Source of the DNA: Bacteroidota bacterium
GTDB taxonomy: Bacteria > Bacteroidota > Bacteroidia > Bacteroidales > Porphyromonadaceae
NCBI GenBank assembly: GCA_023395395.1
Contig: JAEWZH010000022.1
Location: 1-51,764, forward strand
DNA: 51,764 bases
Direction of reading: 5' to 3'
In this document: positions 25,701 to 34,189 of the stretch, one piece after another
Layout: each line of letters starts with the position of its first letter
Numbering within the stretch: the stretch's first letter is position 1
Notes under the pieces: model-generated
What the model was told of the DNA's origin: nothing
Seen by the model: only the letters and a program-made list of their open reading frames with translations
Database searches by the model: none
Position numbers and translations under genes: made by a program

Positions 25701-26486
25701 GACAATCTTCCCGATAATAGCATTGTATACTTCTATCCCATTTTGTGACAACACTTGTATAAAGTAGTCTACAGAGAAGATTTCATCTAAACTGCGTACA
25801 TTCAGGTAACCTTTACTCGATAATTGTTCATAGATTGTAGCTATCTCCTTACTTAGGGGTTCTTTAATCTTATAGTAGACTTGAATATTGTCCAAGAACT
25901 TTGGAAGGTTTTCGTGTACAATTCGATAGGCAATTGCCGTAGACTGAGGTTCAGAAGAATAAATATTTTTCCGATTTTCGTAAAAGCCCATAAAATATGT
26001 AGTAAATCCCTTAAACTCAGCAAGGAGATCTCGATCCTCTTGCGTTTCCACAAACAATGGGAGCGTACTCTTTATCATCTCTTCTTTAAAGAGATTCCTG
26101 TATACTTTTTGGGCTTCTTCATTGGTTCTTCCCGTAAGCACCTTCTCAATTTGTTTTCTTAATGTCGTTCTAATTTCATCCAGTTCCTTCTCATTGTCTT
26201 CGGTGCGCTTAGATTCCTTGTAGAGCTCTACAAAGTCATGTAGAGAACGCAACATCTGAGCTTTGATATCAGTGTTATCGATGGACGAAAATGCGGAATC
26301 TATATAAGATTTGTGGTAACGGTCAATGATTTTCTTTACCTTTCGGTAGCTTTCATCACGGTGTTTGTCTTGCTCTAGCAACCCCGAGTTTTCGAAGTTT
26401 TTAGCTGTTTTTCCTACTGGTTTAAGTTCAAACCTCAGTGTTTTGCTCACTGGATACAAGTGGATAAATTGTTCTAGTCTGTTCAT
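22722..26486 (-). CDS. cas12a: Cas12a (Cpf1) RNA-guided nuclease
   Basis: 1254 residues, the single effector of type V-A. It processes its own crRNA and cuts DNA next to a T-rich PAM. Catalytic RuvC residues are D862 (I-G-I-D-R-G-E-R-H), E955 (V-V-L-E-D-L-N-M-G-F) and D1206 (D-A-D-A-N-G-A-Y-N). The Nuc-domain arginine lies in V-Q-M-R-N-S-R. The bridge helix follows W-Q-T-I-E-G-I-K-D-L-K-Q-G-Y-L-S. The WED/processing region shows L-N-F-G-N, then G-W-D-R-N-K-E, and later F-H-V-P-I-T-M-N-F-K. The N-terminus (L-Y-P-V-S-K-T-L-R-F-E-L-K-P-V-G-K-T) is close to what I recall of the P. crevioricanis enzyme, which is slightly longer. No frameshift or missing catalytic residue is seen. Confidence 0.98.
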   Translation of the reverse strand: MNRLEQFIHLYPVSKTLRFELKPVGKTAKNFENSGLLEQDKHRDESYRKVKKIIDRYHKSYIDSAFSSIDNTDIKAQMLRSLHDFVELYKESKRTEDNEKELDEIRTTLRKQIEKVLTGRTNEEAQKVYRNLFKEEMIKSTLPLFVETQEDRDLLAEFKGFTTYFMGFYENRKNIYSSEPQSTAIAYRIVHENLPKFLDNIQVYYKIKEPLSKEIATIYEQLSSKGYLNVRSLDEIFSVDYFIQVLSQNGIEVYNAIIGKIVSEEKTEIKGLNERINLYNQKNSKEHRLPLFRPLFKQILSDREQLSWLPEVFEKDNDLLRALKDFYDEISKDIFDRIRVLLQSIKDYDLSRIYIKNDPQLTEISKKLFGDWNAINIARERAYDLLSKSKDKESINYQEKRNNALKKEKSLSIAVLDECIALLTEANNKCIETYLSKIGAIENQSGSTTDLISKIQLAYRKIDSLLSNPYHTDSGLIHDKANIALIKEFLDTILNLQRFLKPLGGTGEEPDKDEKFYGEYNYVCDAIDAIIPLYNKVRNYLTQKRYRTKKIKLNFGNAQLLNGWDRNKEKDYLTVLLRKEGNYFLAIMDKKHNKSFDDSKLPEDKPCYEKMDYKLIPKAYASFPKVFLSKKGIKKFKPSQELLDKYALGTHKLGVNFNKNDLHALIDFFKQSISIHEDWSQFGFAFSETSSYQDISGFYREVEEQGFKISFRKVSESYINTLVEEGKLYLFQIYNKDFSSYSKGTPNMHTLYWKMLFDERNLADIVYKLNGQAEVFFREKSLKYDYPTHPARQPIKKKNTLGQGEESLFEYDLIKDKRYTVDKFQFHVPITMNFKNKNGDKVNTMVEDVIRENQDIHVIGIDRGERHLLYISVIDRHGNIVEQFSLNEIVNHHNDTEYKTNYHDLLEMRDAQRQNERKNWQTIEGIKDLKQGYLSQVIYRVTQLMVKYNAIVVLEDLNMGFKRGRQKVESAVYQQFEKQLIEKLNYLVDKKLDACEAGGLLRAYQLTSPFKSFREMGRQNGFLFYVPAWNTSKIDPVTGFVNLFDTRYESVTKAKSFFGKFESISFNPSMNWFEFKFDYSHFTNKAEGSRTHWTLCTYGSRIMTYRNPDKNNQRDYKNINLTSEFKMFFDLHSVDYTSTLDLKDAILRQNSKEFFSQLLELFRLIVQMRNSRKETSEDYLISPVQDETGAFYDSRSAEQNLPDNADANGAYNIALKGLWAMDQIRKAESGKKVKLAISNQQWLNFVQKKPYRND

Positions 26487-26544
26487 AAAATTAGTATTAT
26501 CACATTAATTACTAAGCATATTGCTTGTAGACTTAACACTCTGT

Positions 26545-26577
26545 CAAATATATGAAAAAAAATCAGAAAAAAAACAA
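26545..26577 (-). promoter_or_regulatory. Probable promoter of the cas operon
   Basis: TATATTTG at 26545-26552 is a perfect -7 box. A TTG lies at 26575-26577 with a T-rich 22-bp spacer. The leader to the cas12a ATG would be about 50 bases. Confidence 0.55.
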
Positions 26578-26857
26578 TTTGATTAAACGAGGGATAAAAG
26601 ATTTAGGCGTATAGGCCAAAAGAGTTGGTAGTTTTTAGGGGAAAGAATTAGCCTTATTCCATTAATCCGAAACGGAGCTAGCTCTGCAAAGATACCGCTA
26701 GTAAAGGATAGAGTTACAAATAAAACATGATAAAGAGGGGGGGGAGTAGGATTGTACTACTCCCCTTTGTCGTTGATGGGATTTGGACGATATCCCCTGT
26801 CCTCAAAACAAAAAACACAGCGTCCTTTACTGGAGATATCCCATTATGATTTCTAAA
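26578..26857. other. Intergenic stretch with G8 tract and 9-bp hairpin
   Basis: No gene is supported. A run of eight G (26737-26744) merges into a perfect 9-bp hairpin (26741-26749 with 26757-26765) followed by TTT on the plus strand. It may terminate transcription entering from the tRNA side or mark an old junction. Confidence 0.45.
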
Positions 26858-27064
26858 CTATTCTATAAAGCCCTCTGTAAGCTCTATTTTACCAGTCGTT
26901 ATCACACTCTTGGTAAGTTTTAAGAGATCTTGTGATGCTTTTATCTTAGGTCGTAAAATTCCTCTTAATACAATCAATGACATTAGATATAATTTAGCCC
27001 TTTCATGGCATCTTTCAATGTAGAATCTCTCTATTTCCGTGCCTTCGAAGATATCCGTGAACAA
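26858..27064 (-). CDS. Doubtful short ORF or gene fragment downstream of tRNA-Met
   Basis: 69 codons from a TTG that lies in the T-run of the tRNA terminator; no ATG with a ribosome-binding site is present at the start. The predicted peptide is helical and mixed-charge (for example C-H-E-R-A-K-L-Y-L-M-S-L-I-V-L-R-G) and I do not recognise it. It may be the decayed end of an element once inserted beside the tRNA, or chance. Confidence 0.22.
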   Translation of the reverse strand: MFTDIFEGTEIERFYIERCHERAKLYLMSLIVLRGILRPKIKASQDLLKLTKSVITTGKIELTEGFIE

Positions 27065-27103
27065 AAAAAGGAAAGATTGCCGGTACTATATGGCAATCTT
27101 TCC
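27062..27103 (-). terminator. Terminator of tRNA-Met
   Basis: On the minus strand a 12-bp stem (27092-27103 with 27070-27081) and a 10-base loop are followed by seven T. It starts five bases after the tRNA. Confidence 0.85.
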
Positions 27104-27107
27104 TCTG

Positions 27108-27181
27108 TAGCGAGACCGAGAATTGAACTCGGGACCTCATGATTATGAATCATGCGCTCTAACCATCTGAGCTATCTCGCC
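27108..27181 (-). tRNA. tRNA-Met (CAT anticodon)
   Basis: A 74-base cloverleaf. Acceptor GGCGAGA pairs with TCTCGCT (first pair G-U), D-arm GCTC/GAGC, anticodon stem CATGA/TCATG with loop TTCATAA (anticodon CAT), T-arm CCGAG/CTCGG with TTCAATT, discriminator A. CCA is not encoded. The G-U first pair is not the mismatched end of an initiator; elongator Met is most likely, though a lysidine-modified Ile tRNA cannot be excluded from sequence alone. Confidence 0.93.
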
Positions 27182-27238
27182 ATCACCCGCAGGCGAGTGC
27201 AAAGGTACTAAAAATATCCGACCCGCCAAATAAATGGG

Positions 27239-28093
27239 TTAGATAATTCGCTTAATCAGCCCCTGCAACACATTGCCCGGACCATACTCTTCAAATTCGG
27301 TAGCTCCATCCTTCCTCATATTAAGCACCGTCTGTGTCCAGCGAACCGGAGCCGTGAGCTGTTTGATGAGATTTTCTCTGATATCCTCAGGCTCAGAGTG
27401 GGGAAGAGCATCTACATTTTGGTAAATAGGACAGCGTGGAGCAGAGAAATTTGTCTCCTTGATAGCTGCCTCAAGCTCCTCTCGTGCACTCTCCATAAAT
27501 GGGCTATGGAATGCGCCACTTACATTTAGAGGGAGGGCACGCTTAGCACCAGCCTCCTTGGCAAGCTCGATTACTTTTTCTACTCCTGCGATTGAGCCAG
27601 ATATTACTGCCTGACCAGGAGCATTATAATTTGCGAGGATGACCGTTTCACCCGTTACTGAAGCGCAAAGCTCTTCAACCTTTTCATCCGGAAGTCCAAG
27701 GATTGCCGCCATAGTAGATGGAGCCTCTTCGCAAGCCTTCTGCATCGCCATTGCACGCTTGTAGACTAATCTTAGAGCATCTTCAAAAGAGAGTGCACCA
27801 GAGACAGCAAGTGCCGTAAACTCTCCCAGAGAGTGCCCTGCCATCATATCTGCATTGCGTCCCTCTTCACTCACTATTGCAGAGATATAGGAGTGCAAGA
27901 AGACCGCTGGCTGAGTCACCTTGGTCTGCTTGAGCTCTTCCTCTGTCCCACCGAAGATGACATCGGTAATACGAAATCCAAGAATCTCATTGGCGTGCTC
28001 AAAGAGCTGACGGGCTCTCTCATCTGTTTCATAGAGATCTTTTCCCATGCCCACAAATTGGGCGCCTTGACCAGGAAATACTGATACTTTCAT
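27239..28093 (-). CDS. fabD: Malonyl-CoA:ACP transacylase
   Basis: 284 residues. The nucleophile elbow is G-H-S-L-G-E-F-T-A-L, the oxyanion element is F-P-G-Q-G-A-Q-F near the N-terminus, and the catalytic His is in S-G-A-F-H-S-P-F-M. It loads malonyl groups on acyl carrier protein for fatty acid synthesis. It follows tsaB by 15 bp and ends just ahead of tRNA-Met, so the order topA-tsaB-fabD looks like one transcript. Confidence 0.96.
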   Translation of the reverse strand: MKVSVFPGQGAQFVGMGKDLYETDERARQLFEHANEILGFRITDVIFGGTEEELKQTKVTQPAVFLHSYISAIVSEEGRNADMMAGHSLGEFTALAVSGALSFEDALRLVYKRAMAMQKACEEAPSTMAAILGLPDEKVEELCASVTGETVILANYNAPGQAVISGSIAGVEKVIELAKEAGAKRALPLNVSGAFHSPFMESAREELEAAIKETNFSAPRCPIYQNVDALPHSEPEDIRENLIKQLTAPVRWTQTVLNMRKDGATEFEEYGPGNVLQGLIKRII

Positions 28094-28108
28094 ATTTATT
28101 ATTTCTAC

Positions 28109-28840
28109 TTATATATTGCGTAATACCTTATTTAGTGTCTTTTTTGCTTCATACTCCTTCAGGTAGAAAGGCTCCCAGTAAGCTACATCTTGTTGGATGC
28201 CTCGCTCTAGCAGTTCGAATGCGACTCCTGCCATATCCTTTGCCTTAGGATAAATGCCAGGGACATATCGACTATTTGGAAGCAATTGGTCGAATATATC
28301 CTGAGCTTTCTCTGCCCCAGAACCGAAGTAAATCAACTCTCTGTCTCCCACTAATTCCTTGAGTGATGCGAGAGTCTCCCCTTCAGTAAGGATTAGTGCT
28401 GCAATATCAGTCTCGGCATTGTTGTCGACATTATAAAGAGCCGAATAGACCTCCATACGGCGAGCATCAATCATTGGCATCAAGAGTGCACCTGAACATG
28501 GATGTTCTATCTCTTGGTAGCTGAGAGCAATAAGTTGGGGCGTAGTGACAGCCAGTAGCGGGATATTGCGTGACCATGCTAATCCCTTAGCATATCCGGT
28601 TGCGATTCTTAGTCCGGTATAACTCCCTGGGCCCTCAGCCAAGCATACAGCAGATAGATCCACATCCTTTGGTAGTTCTGCCAGTACTCCACTTGCCATC
28701 ACAGCGAGGCGCTCGGACTGCTTAGATCGGTCGGTTTCTTCACGCTCCGATAGCACTCCCCTCTGATCACTGGCCAGAGCTACCGAACAGTAGTCAGTGG
28801 AGCTATCCAGAAGTAATACAAATCTCTCCCTACTCATCAT
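28109..28840 (-). CDS. tsaB: tRNA threonylcarbamoyladenosine biosynthesis protein TsaB
   Basis: 243 residues of the YeaZ/TsaB ASKHA fold: L-L-L-D-S-S-T-D-Y-C-S-V-A-L at the start and A-E-G-P-G-S-Y-T-G-L-R-I-A as the diagnostic loop, then Y-A-K-G-L-A-W. It is the non-catalytic partner of TsaD in t6A modification of tRNAs. The start overlaps the topA stop, so translation is coupled. The usual length is about 230, so it is complete. Confidence 0.94.
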   Translation of the reverse strand: MMSRERFVLLLDSSTDYCSVALASDQRGVLSEREETDRSKQSERLAVMASGVLAELPKDVDLSAVCLAEGPGSYTGLRIATGYAKGLAWSRNIPLLAVTTPQLIALSYQEIEHPCSGALLMPMIDARRMEVYSALYNVDNNAETDIAALILTEGETLASLKELVGDRELIYFGSGAEKAQDIFDQLLPNSRYVPGIYPKAKDMAGVAFELLERGIQQDVAYWEPFYLKEYEAKKTLNKVLRNI

Positions 28841-31161
28841 TTCTTACTCTTCGCACGCTTCTTGGTACCACCGGCTTTGTCCGTGTCGGCGATAATCTTG
28901 CGCACATCTGCTTCAGTGAGCTTAGCTACATCAGTCCCTTTGGGAATCTTATAGTTACTTTTCTTGTACTTGATGTAAGCACCCCAGCGACCATTTAACA
29001 CCTCAACCAGTTCATTATCCTCTCCAAAAGAGGCGATGAACTTGTTTTTCTCTTGCTCGATCTTGGCGTCAATGAGTAGTTTGGCTTCCTCTAGCGTGAC
29101 TTCGTATGCCGACATCCCCTTGGGTATGCTGGCGAAAAGTTTACCGAAGCGGACATACGGACCGAAGCGACCTATATTGGTCTCCACTTGTTCGCCTTGA
29201 TACTCCCCCAATATTCGTGGAAGATCAAAGAGCTTTAAAGCCTGTTCCAGAGTGAGCGTTTCAAGCGAAAGCTCAGCAGGGATAGATGCGAAGCGGGGTT
29301 TTTTACCGCCCTCATCTGCCAATCCAATCTGTACCATAGGTCCGAAGCGACCAATCTTAGCGAAGACTGGTTCGCCGCTCACAGGATCTTCTCCTAGTTG
29401 GCGCTCACCGACACGGTGCTCACTCTTCTCCGCCATCACGGCCTCCACATTGCCGTGGAATAAGTCATAGAACGTTGCGATCGCACTATTCCACACCTTT
29501 TTCCCTGCAGCTATATTATCAAACTCCTCCTCCACTCTAGCGGTAAAGTTGTAGTCGAGCACCTGTGGAAAGTGCTGTACGAGAAAGTCTGTCACCACAA
29601 TTCCCGTATCTGTAGGGAAGAGTTTATTCTTATCAGCACCATAGACCTCCTTTTTGGTACGCTTAGAAATCTTACCGTCTTTCAGTTTAAGCTCGAGATA
29701 GTCACGCTTCTCTCCATCGATTGACTTTTTCACCACGTATTCACGCTTCTGAATAGTCTGGATAGTGGGAGCATAGGTAGATGGTCGTCCGATACCCAGT
29801 TCTTCTAAGCGTTTGACAAGAGATGCCTCAGTGTATCGGGCAGGACGTTGGTTAAACCGCTCACGAGCCTCAATCTCTTCACAAGAAAGCATATTCCCCT
29901 TTTTCATTTTAGGTAGCAGTCCTCCCTCCTCACGCTCCTCATCGTCATCGTTTCCCTCTAGGTAGACTTTGAGAAACCCTTCAAACTTCACTACTTCACC
30001 CCTCGCTTCAAATACAGTAGGAGTAGTAGAGAGTATCTCCACAGTGGTATTCTCCATCTCTGCATCTGCCATCTGAGAAGCGAGAGTGCGCTTGCGAATC
30101 ATCTCGTATAGAGCTCTCTCTTGCTTATTGGCTCCAGCACTCTCGACCTCTACATTTGTAGGGCGGATAGCTTCGTGTGCTTCCTGCGCCCCTTTGGTAT
30201 TTACCTTATACTTACGGGCTTTGACATATTCCTTACCATATTCTCGCTCCACAAGCGCACAGCTGGTCGCTATAGCATAGTCAGATAGATTTACAGAGTC
30301 GGTACGCATATAGGTGATATGACCTGCCTCGTATAGGCTCTGAGCCAAGCGCATGGTCTGAGCCACCGGATAACCCATACGGCGTGAAGCTTCTTGCTGG
30401 AGAGTAGAGGTGGTAAATGGAGCAGCAGGCTTACGCTTTGAGGGCTTAACTTCTATCTTCCCTACACTATAGTTTGCGTCGATGAGAGCCTCAAGTATTG
30501 CCTTCACTTCCACTTCTGTCTCGGGACGCTGTGCAACCTCTGCCGTAAACTTCTCTCCATTACTCGTGACAAATAGTCCACGGATACGGAAGCTACTCTT
30601 GCTCTCAAAGGCATTGATTTCTCGTTCACGCTCTACGATAATACGAACCGCTACGGACTGCACTCGCCCTGCCGAAAGCTGAGGCCTGATCTTGCGCCAA
30701 AGCACCGGGCTGAGCTCAAATCCTACAATCCTATCCAACACCCTACGTGCTTGTTGGGCATCCACCATCTGCTCATCTATAACTCGTGGATGAGCAAGCG
30801 CCTGTTCGACTGCCGACTTGGTGATTTCGTGGAATACAATCCTATTTTCCGCCTTCTTATCTAATCCCAAGACCTCTGCGAGGTGCCAAGCAATGGCTTC
30901 CCCTTCGCGGTCTTCATCACTTGCGAGCCACACTTTGTCGGCTTTCTTAGCGGCAGACTTGAGTTCATGTACGATTTTTTCTTTATCCTCCGAGACCTCG
31001 TATTGTGGTTCAAAGTTATTATCGATGTCCACACCCATTCCTTTCGTCTTTAGGTCACGGATATGACCATAGCTCGAAAGGACTTGGAAATCTTTGCCTA
31101 AAAACTTTCCGATGGTTTTAGACTTTGCGGGAGACTCAACTATCAGGAGGTTGCTTGCCAT
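28837..31161 (-). CDS. topA: DNA topoisomerase I
   Basis: 774 residues. TOPRIM begins L-L-I-V-E-S-P-A-K-S-K-T-I-G-K-F-L-G and includes D-E-D-R-E-G-E-A-I-A-W-H. The active tyrosine is in I-T-Y-M-R-T-D-S-V. The C-terminal part replaces zinc ribbons by repeated G-R-F-G-P-(M/Y)-V modules (two copies plus a N-G-R-W-G-A-Y-I-K-Y form) and ends in a Lys-rich tail (K-K-R-A-K-S-K-K), as usual in Bacteroidota. It relaxes negative supercoils. It is the first gene of the topA-tsaB-fabD group and has its own promoter. Confidence 0.97.
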   Translation of the reverse strand: MASNLLIVESPAKSKTIGKFLGKDFQVLSSYGHIRDLKTKGMGVDIDNNFEPQYEVSEDKEKIVHELKSAAKKADKVWLASDEDREGEAIAWHLAEVLGLDKKAENRIVFHEITKSAVEQALAHPRVIDEQMVDAQQARRVLDRIVGFELSPVLWRKIRPQLSAGRVQSVAVRIIVEREREINAFESKSSFRIRGLFVTSNGEKFTAEVAQRPETEVEVKAILEALIDANYSVGKIEVKPSKRKPAAPFTTSTLQQEASRRMGYPVAQTMRLAQSLYEAGHITYMRTDSVNLSDYAIATSCALVEREYGKEYVKARKYKVNTKGAQEAHEAIRPTNVEVESAGANKQERALYEMIRKRTLASQMADAEMENTTVEILSTTPTVFEARGEVVKFEGFLKVYLEGNDDDEEREEGGLLPKMKKGNMLSCEEIEARERFNQRPARYTEASLVKRLEELGIGRPSTYAPTIQTIQKREYVVKKSIDGEKRDYLELKLKDGKISKRTKKEVYGADKNKLFPTDTGIVVTDFLVQHFPQVLDYNFTARVEEEFDNIAAGKKVWNSAIATFYDLFHGNVEAVMAEKSEHRVGERQLGEDPVSGEPVFAKIGRFGPMVQIGLADEGGKKPRFASIPAELSLETLTLEQALKLFDLPRILGEYQGEQVETNIGRFGPYVRFGKLFASIPKGMSAYEVTLEEAKLLIDAKIEQEKNKFIASFGEDNELVEVLNGRWGAYIKYKKSNYKIPKGTDVAKLTEADVRKIIADTDKAGGTKKRAKSKK

Positions 31162-31203
31162 TTTGTATATCTCTACTTTTGCTCTTCAATCTCAAATTCC
31201 GTG

Positions 31204-31234
31204 CAAAAGTACACATTATATATAATAGCACAAA
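31204..31234 (-). promoter_or_regulatory. topA promoter
   Basis: TTTG at 31231-31234, a 19-bp spacer and TACTTTTG at 31204-31211 on the minus strand match the Bacteroidota -33/-7 consensus. It lies about 40 bp before the topA start. Confidence 0.75.
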
Positions 31235-31238
31235 ATTA

Positions 31239-31709
31239 TCATTCTCGGGTCAGATAAATAACTCTTTGATTGGAGCTTCCTCTAAAAGAGAGTGTAGGAT
31301 CGTAGAGACCGGAGACAAAGCGCCCATCTACCAGCACATCTATGTATTCCAATAGAGGCTGATAGAGAGGATTGTCTTTGATGTATTCATACGTAAAACC
31401 TGTATAGCACCACACATTCATCTGGGTACGTTCCTTGATCTTTCTAAGCAGAGGGAGAAACTCTTTGGGATTGAAAAGAGGGTCTCCACCGCTAAATGTC
31501 ACCCCATCCAACATCGGATTAGCCAATATCTCCTCAATCATTTGCTCCACCAGCTCATCTGTAACCAACTTGCCTACTTTAGGATTGTGACTCTCTGGAT
31601 TATGGCATCCCGGGCAATTGTGACTGCAACCGGATAGATATATAGAATAGCGAATCCCTTCTCCATCAAGGATGGTTTCAGGCATAATTGCCAGTACCCT
31701 CAGGCTCAT
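31239..31709 (-). CDS. nrdG: Anaerobic ribonucleotide reductase activating protein
   Basis: 156 residues of radical SAM type. The cluster motif C-S-H-N-C-P-G-C (C-x3-C-x2-C) follows Y-L-S-G, and the SAM-binding G-V-T-F-S-G-G-D-P-L motif is present. It makes the glycyl radical on NrdD. It lies 24 bp after nrdD in the same transcript and so falls under the same cobalamin riboswitch. The 3' end abuts the topA promoter. Confidence 0.96.
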   Translation of the reverse strand: MSLRVLAIMPETILDGEGIRYSIYLSGCSHNCPGCHNPESHNPKVGKLVTDELVEQMIEEILANPMLDGVTFSGGDPLFNPKEFLPLLRKIKERTQMNVWCYTGFTYEYIKDNPLYQPLLEYIDVLVDGRFVSGLYDPTLSFRGSSNQRVIYLTRE

Positions 31710-31733
31710 ACCACGAGACTATGGTTGCTTGGG

Positions 31734-34133
31734 TTAGTGGTGCTTGGTACGGTCTTTTTCCTCAGCACGCTTGGCGGAGTTCCACGAGTTTAGATCCCCC
31801 GTAAGGTAGCCTGTGATACGCCTCATCCTCAGGATATGCTCACTCTTACAGATTGGGCATTGGCTATAGATGACCCCCTTATAGTGGCACTCTTGGCAAG
31901 TGTCTATCGGATGATTGATAGAGCCATAGCCAATGTTTTGCTCCTTCATGAGCCTTACAATCTTCGCCACTGCCCGCACATTTTTCTTCGCTTCTCCATC
32001 CAGCTCGATATAGGTGATGTGACCACCACCGGTAAGGGCATGGAACGGAGCCTCCCTCTTTATCTTCTCTGCAATCGTAATCTGCTCTTTCACATCGATA
32101 TGAAAAGAATTGACGTAGTAGTCTCTGTCAGTAACCCCTTCAATCACGCCATACCGTTTGCGGTCTATTCGGGTAAATCGCCCTGATAATCCCTCTGCGG
32201 GAGTAGCCAGTACAGAGTAATTGAGGTGATACTTCTCTTTGAAATCTCCCACCACCTCATTGAGGATTACGAGGCACTGCCTGAGTGTATCCCACGCCTG
32301 ATTACTGGTGCCGTGTCCCTCACCGTAGATAGCATACATGGCATTGTGCCCGCCAATAAATCCAATCCCTAGAGTCCCGCTATTGAGCACATCACCCACT
32401 TTATCATTGGGGCGTAGGGCACTACCCCCTTTCCATACATCATTGCCCATCATAAAAGGGAATTGGCGTGCCAGGGCACTTCTCTGAAATTGATACCTCG
32501 TATAGAGCTGCTCTCCGACCAATTGCGCAAGCTCTCGCAGGCTCTCATATAGTCTATTCACCGCCACACTCCTTAGTGTGCCCAAGTCGGTATGGCGTGT
32601 AGCATGCTCCTCTGCATACCGCATCGCTTCTATTGCAAGTCGAGGGAGATTGATAGTGGTAAAGGAGAGATTCCCTCTGCCTATTGATGTCTTTTCTCCA
32701 TTGATATTTTCAAATACCCTGGTGCGACATCCCATTGTCGCCAGCTCATACCGATAGCGCTGGGGGTCGTCTTCTCGCCACATCTCATGCTTATTAAACG
32801 GACTGTCGAGGAATACAAAGTTGGGGAATAGAGCCTTGGCAGTAGTATCGCATGCACGGAGAAATAAATCAAAGTTGGGACAAGAGAAGTGTACCTGCCC
32901 CGAGAGTGCCCTATCAAAGTCCTTTAGAGCCAATTCGTAATCAGCATCGGAATAATTGACCCCCTCCTTCACTTTAAATATTTGGATGGGGAATACGGGC
33001 GTCTCCCCGCCATCTCCAAGCCCCTCCACTGTCGCTTTCATCAGCTCTTCCATCACCATGCGCCCCTCTGGAGAAGTGTCGGTGCCATAGTTTATCGAAC
33101 TAAATACCACTTGATTACCTCCTCTGGAGTGCATGGTATTGAGGTTGTGGATAAATCCCTCCATCGCCTGATGCGTGTCTCTCCTGCTACGCTCTATCGC
33201 TCTTTCGATTACCTTTACGAGTAGGCGACGATCCAAATTTATCTTGTATTCCTTACTGATATTGTCGTGCAAGTTGCTCACTTCTGTAGAGGACGGAAGT
33301 ATGGAGTGTAGGTGATGAGCGACCAATGCTCTGGCGCTTCTGATCTCTACCTCTATACCACTCTCCATAGTCTGTAGAGTGAACTGTAGTAGGTCGGCGA
33401 CATGCTTTACAAAAGTCTTATAGACACCGGGAGCCATGAAAAAGTCAAAGGCGGGGATTGCCTGTCCACCATGCTGTTCATTCTGATTGGTCTGAAATAC
33501 GATAGTAGCGAGGGTCGCATAGCTCTGGATGCTCTGAGGCGTACGGATACCACCATTCTTAGTGTGGAAACCACGCTGATAGAGGTCTGCTAAATCGTAC
33601 TGCACACAAGTGGTCGTCTTGGTCGGATAGTAGTCCAAATCGTGAATATGAATATCTCCTCTACGATGCGCCTCGGCATACTTGGTGGGGAGTAGATAGC
33701 GATAGGTATAGTCTTTGGTCACCTCGGAGGCAAAAGTCATCATCTGACCCGATGGGGTATGACTGCTCATATTGGCATTGCTGAGATTGATGTCGTTGTT
33801 GTCAATCGTCACGATACCATCTAGGGATTGCTTGAGCGCGCTCTTTTTTTGTCGCTCAGTATTACGCCATTCTCGATAGAGGATATACCGCTTAGCCACA
33901 TCCGGATTGAAGTGCATCAGCTCGCTCTCTACAATGTCTTGCACCTCCTCTACGGAGATGACTTCTTTGTCTATGCGGCTGATTATCTTGAGGGTAGCAG
34001 ATTTTACCTCTACGAAGTGATCAGTATAGCCTGCTGCTACATAGGCCTTGAGGATGGCGTTTTCAATCTTGCTAGGTACAAACGCCTCTTGGACACCATC
34101 GCGCTTGATGATGTACTTGATAGGATTGGTCAT
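31734..34133 (-). CDS. nrdD: Anaerobic (class III) ribonucleoside-triphosphate reductase
   Basis: About 799 residues from the ATG at 34133 (M-T-N-P-I-K-Y-I-I-K-R-D-G), which has GGGAG ahead of it; the open frame extends 17 codons further into the riboswitch expression platform and is not used. An ATP-cone covers about 5-95. The reductase core has I-H-I-H-D-L-D-Y-Y and a C-terminal zinc site C-Q-E-C, then C-P-I-C. The glycyl radical loop is R-R-I-T-G-Y-L-T-G. It makes dNTPs without oxygen and without B12. Confidence 0.96.
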   Translation of the reverse strand: MTNPIKYIIKRDGVQEAFVPSKIENAILKAYVAAGYTDHFVEVKSATLKIISRIDKEVISVEEVQDIVESELMHFNPDVAKRYILYREWRNTERQKKSALKQSLDGIVTIDNNDINLSNANMSSHTPSGQMMTFASEVTKDYTYRYLLPTKYAEAHRRGDIHIHDLDYYPTKTTTCVQYDLADLYQRGFHTKNGGIRTPQSIQSYATLATIVFQTNQNEQHGGQAIPAFDFFMAPGVYKTFVKHVADLLQFTLQTMESGIEVEIRSARALVAHHLHSILPSSTEVSNLHDNISKEYKINLDRRLLVKVIERAIERSRRDTHQAMEGFIHNLNTMHSRGGNQVVFSSINYGTDTSPEGRMVMEELMKATVEGLGDGGETPVFPIQIFKVKEGVNYSDADYELALKDFDRALSGQVHFSCPNFDLFLRACDTTAKALFPNFVFLDSPFNKHEMWREDDPQRYRYELATMGCRTRVFENINGEKTSIGRGNLSFTTINLPRLAIEAMRYAEEHATRHTDLGTLRSVAVNRLYESLRELAQLVGEQLYTRYQFQRSALARQFPFMMGNDVWKGGSALRPNDKVGDVLNSGTLGIGFIGGHNAMYAIYGEGHGTSNQAWDTLRQCLVILNEVVGDFKEKYHLNYSVLATPAEGLSGRFTRIDRKRYGVIEGVTDRDYYVNSFHIDVKEQITIAEKIKREAPFHALTGGGHITYIELDGEAKKNVRAVAKIVRLMKEQNIGYGSINHPIDTCQECHYKGVIYSQCPICKSEHILRMRRITGYLTGDLNSWNSAKRAEEKDRTKHH

Positions 34134-34189
34134 AACTTTAACTCCCGAAAGTAATGGTTCAACAAAAAAGTTTTTTGACATCACAAAGC

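Noticed and set aside
26737..26744. G8 tract as a phase-variation switch for cas12a
   Set aside because: It is about 190 bp upstream of the -7 box and in no gene, so slippage would have no clear effect on expression.
27108..27181. tRNA-Met as an attachment site of an integrated element carrying the cas genes
   Set aside because: I looked for a second copy of the tRNA 3' end on the far side of the CRISPR locus and in the defence region and found none.
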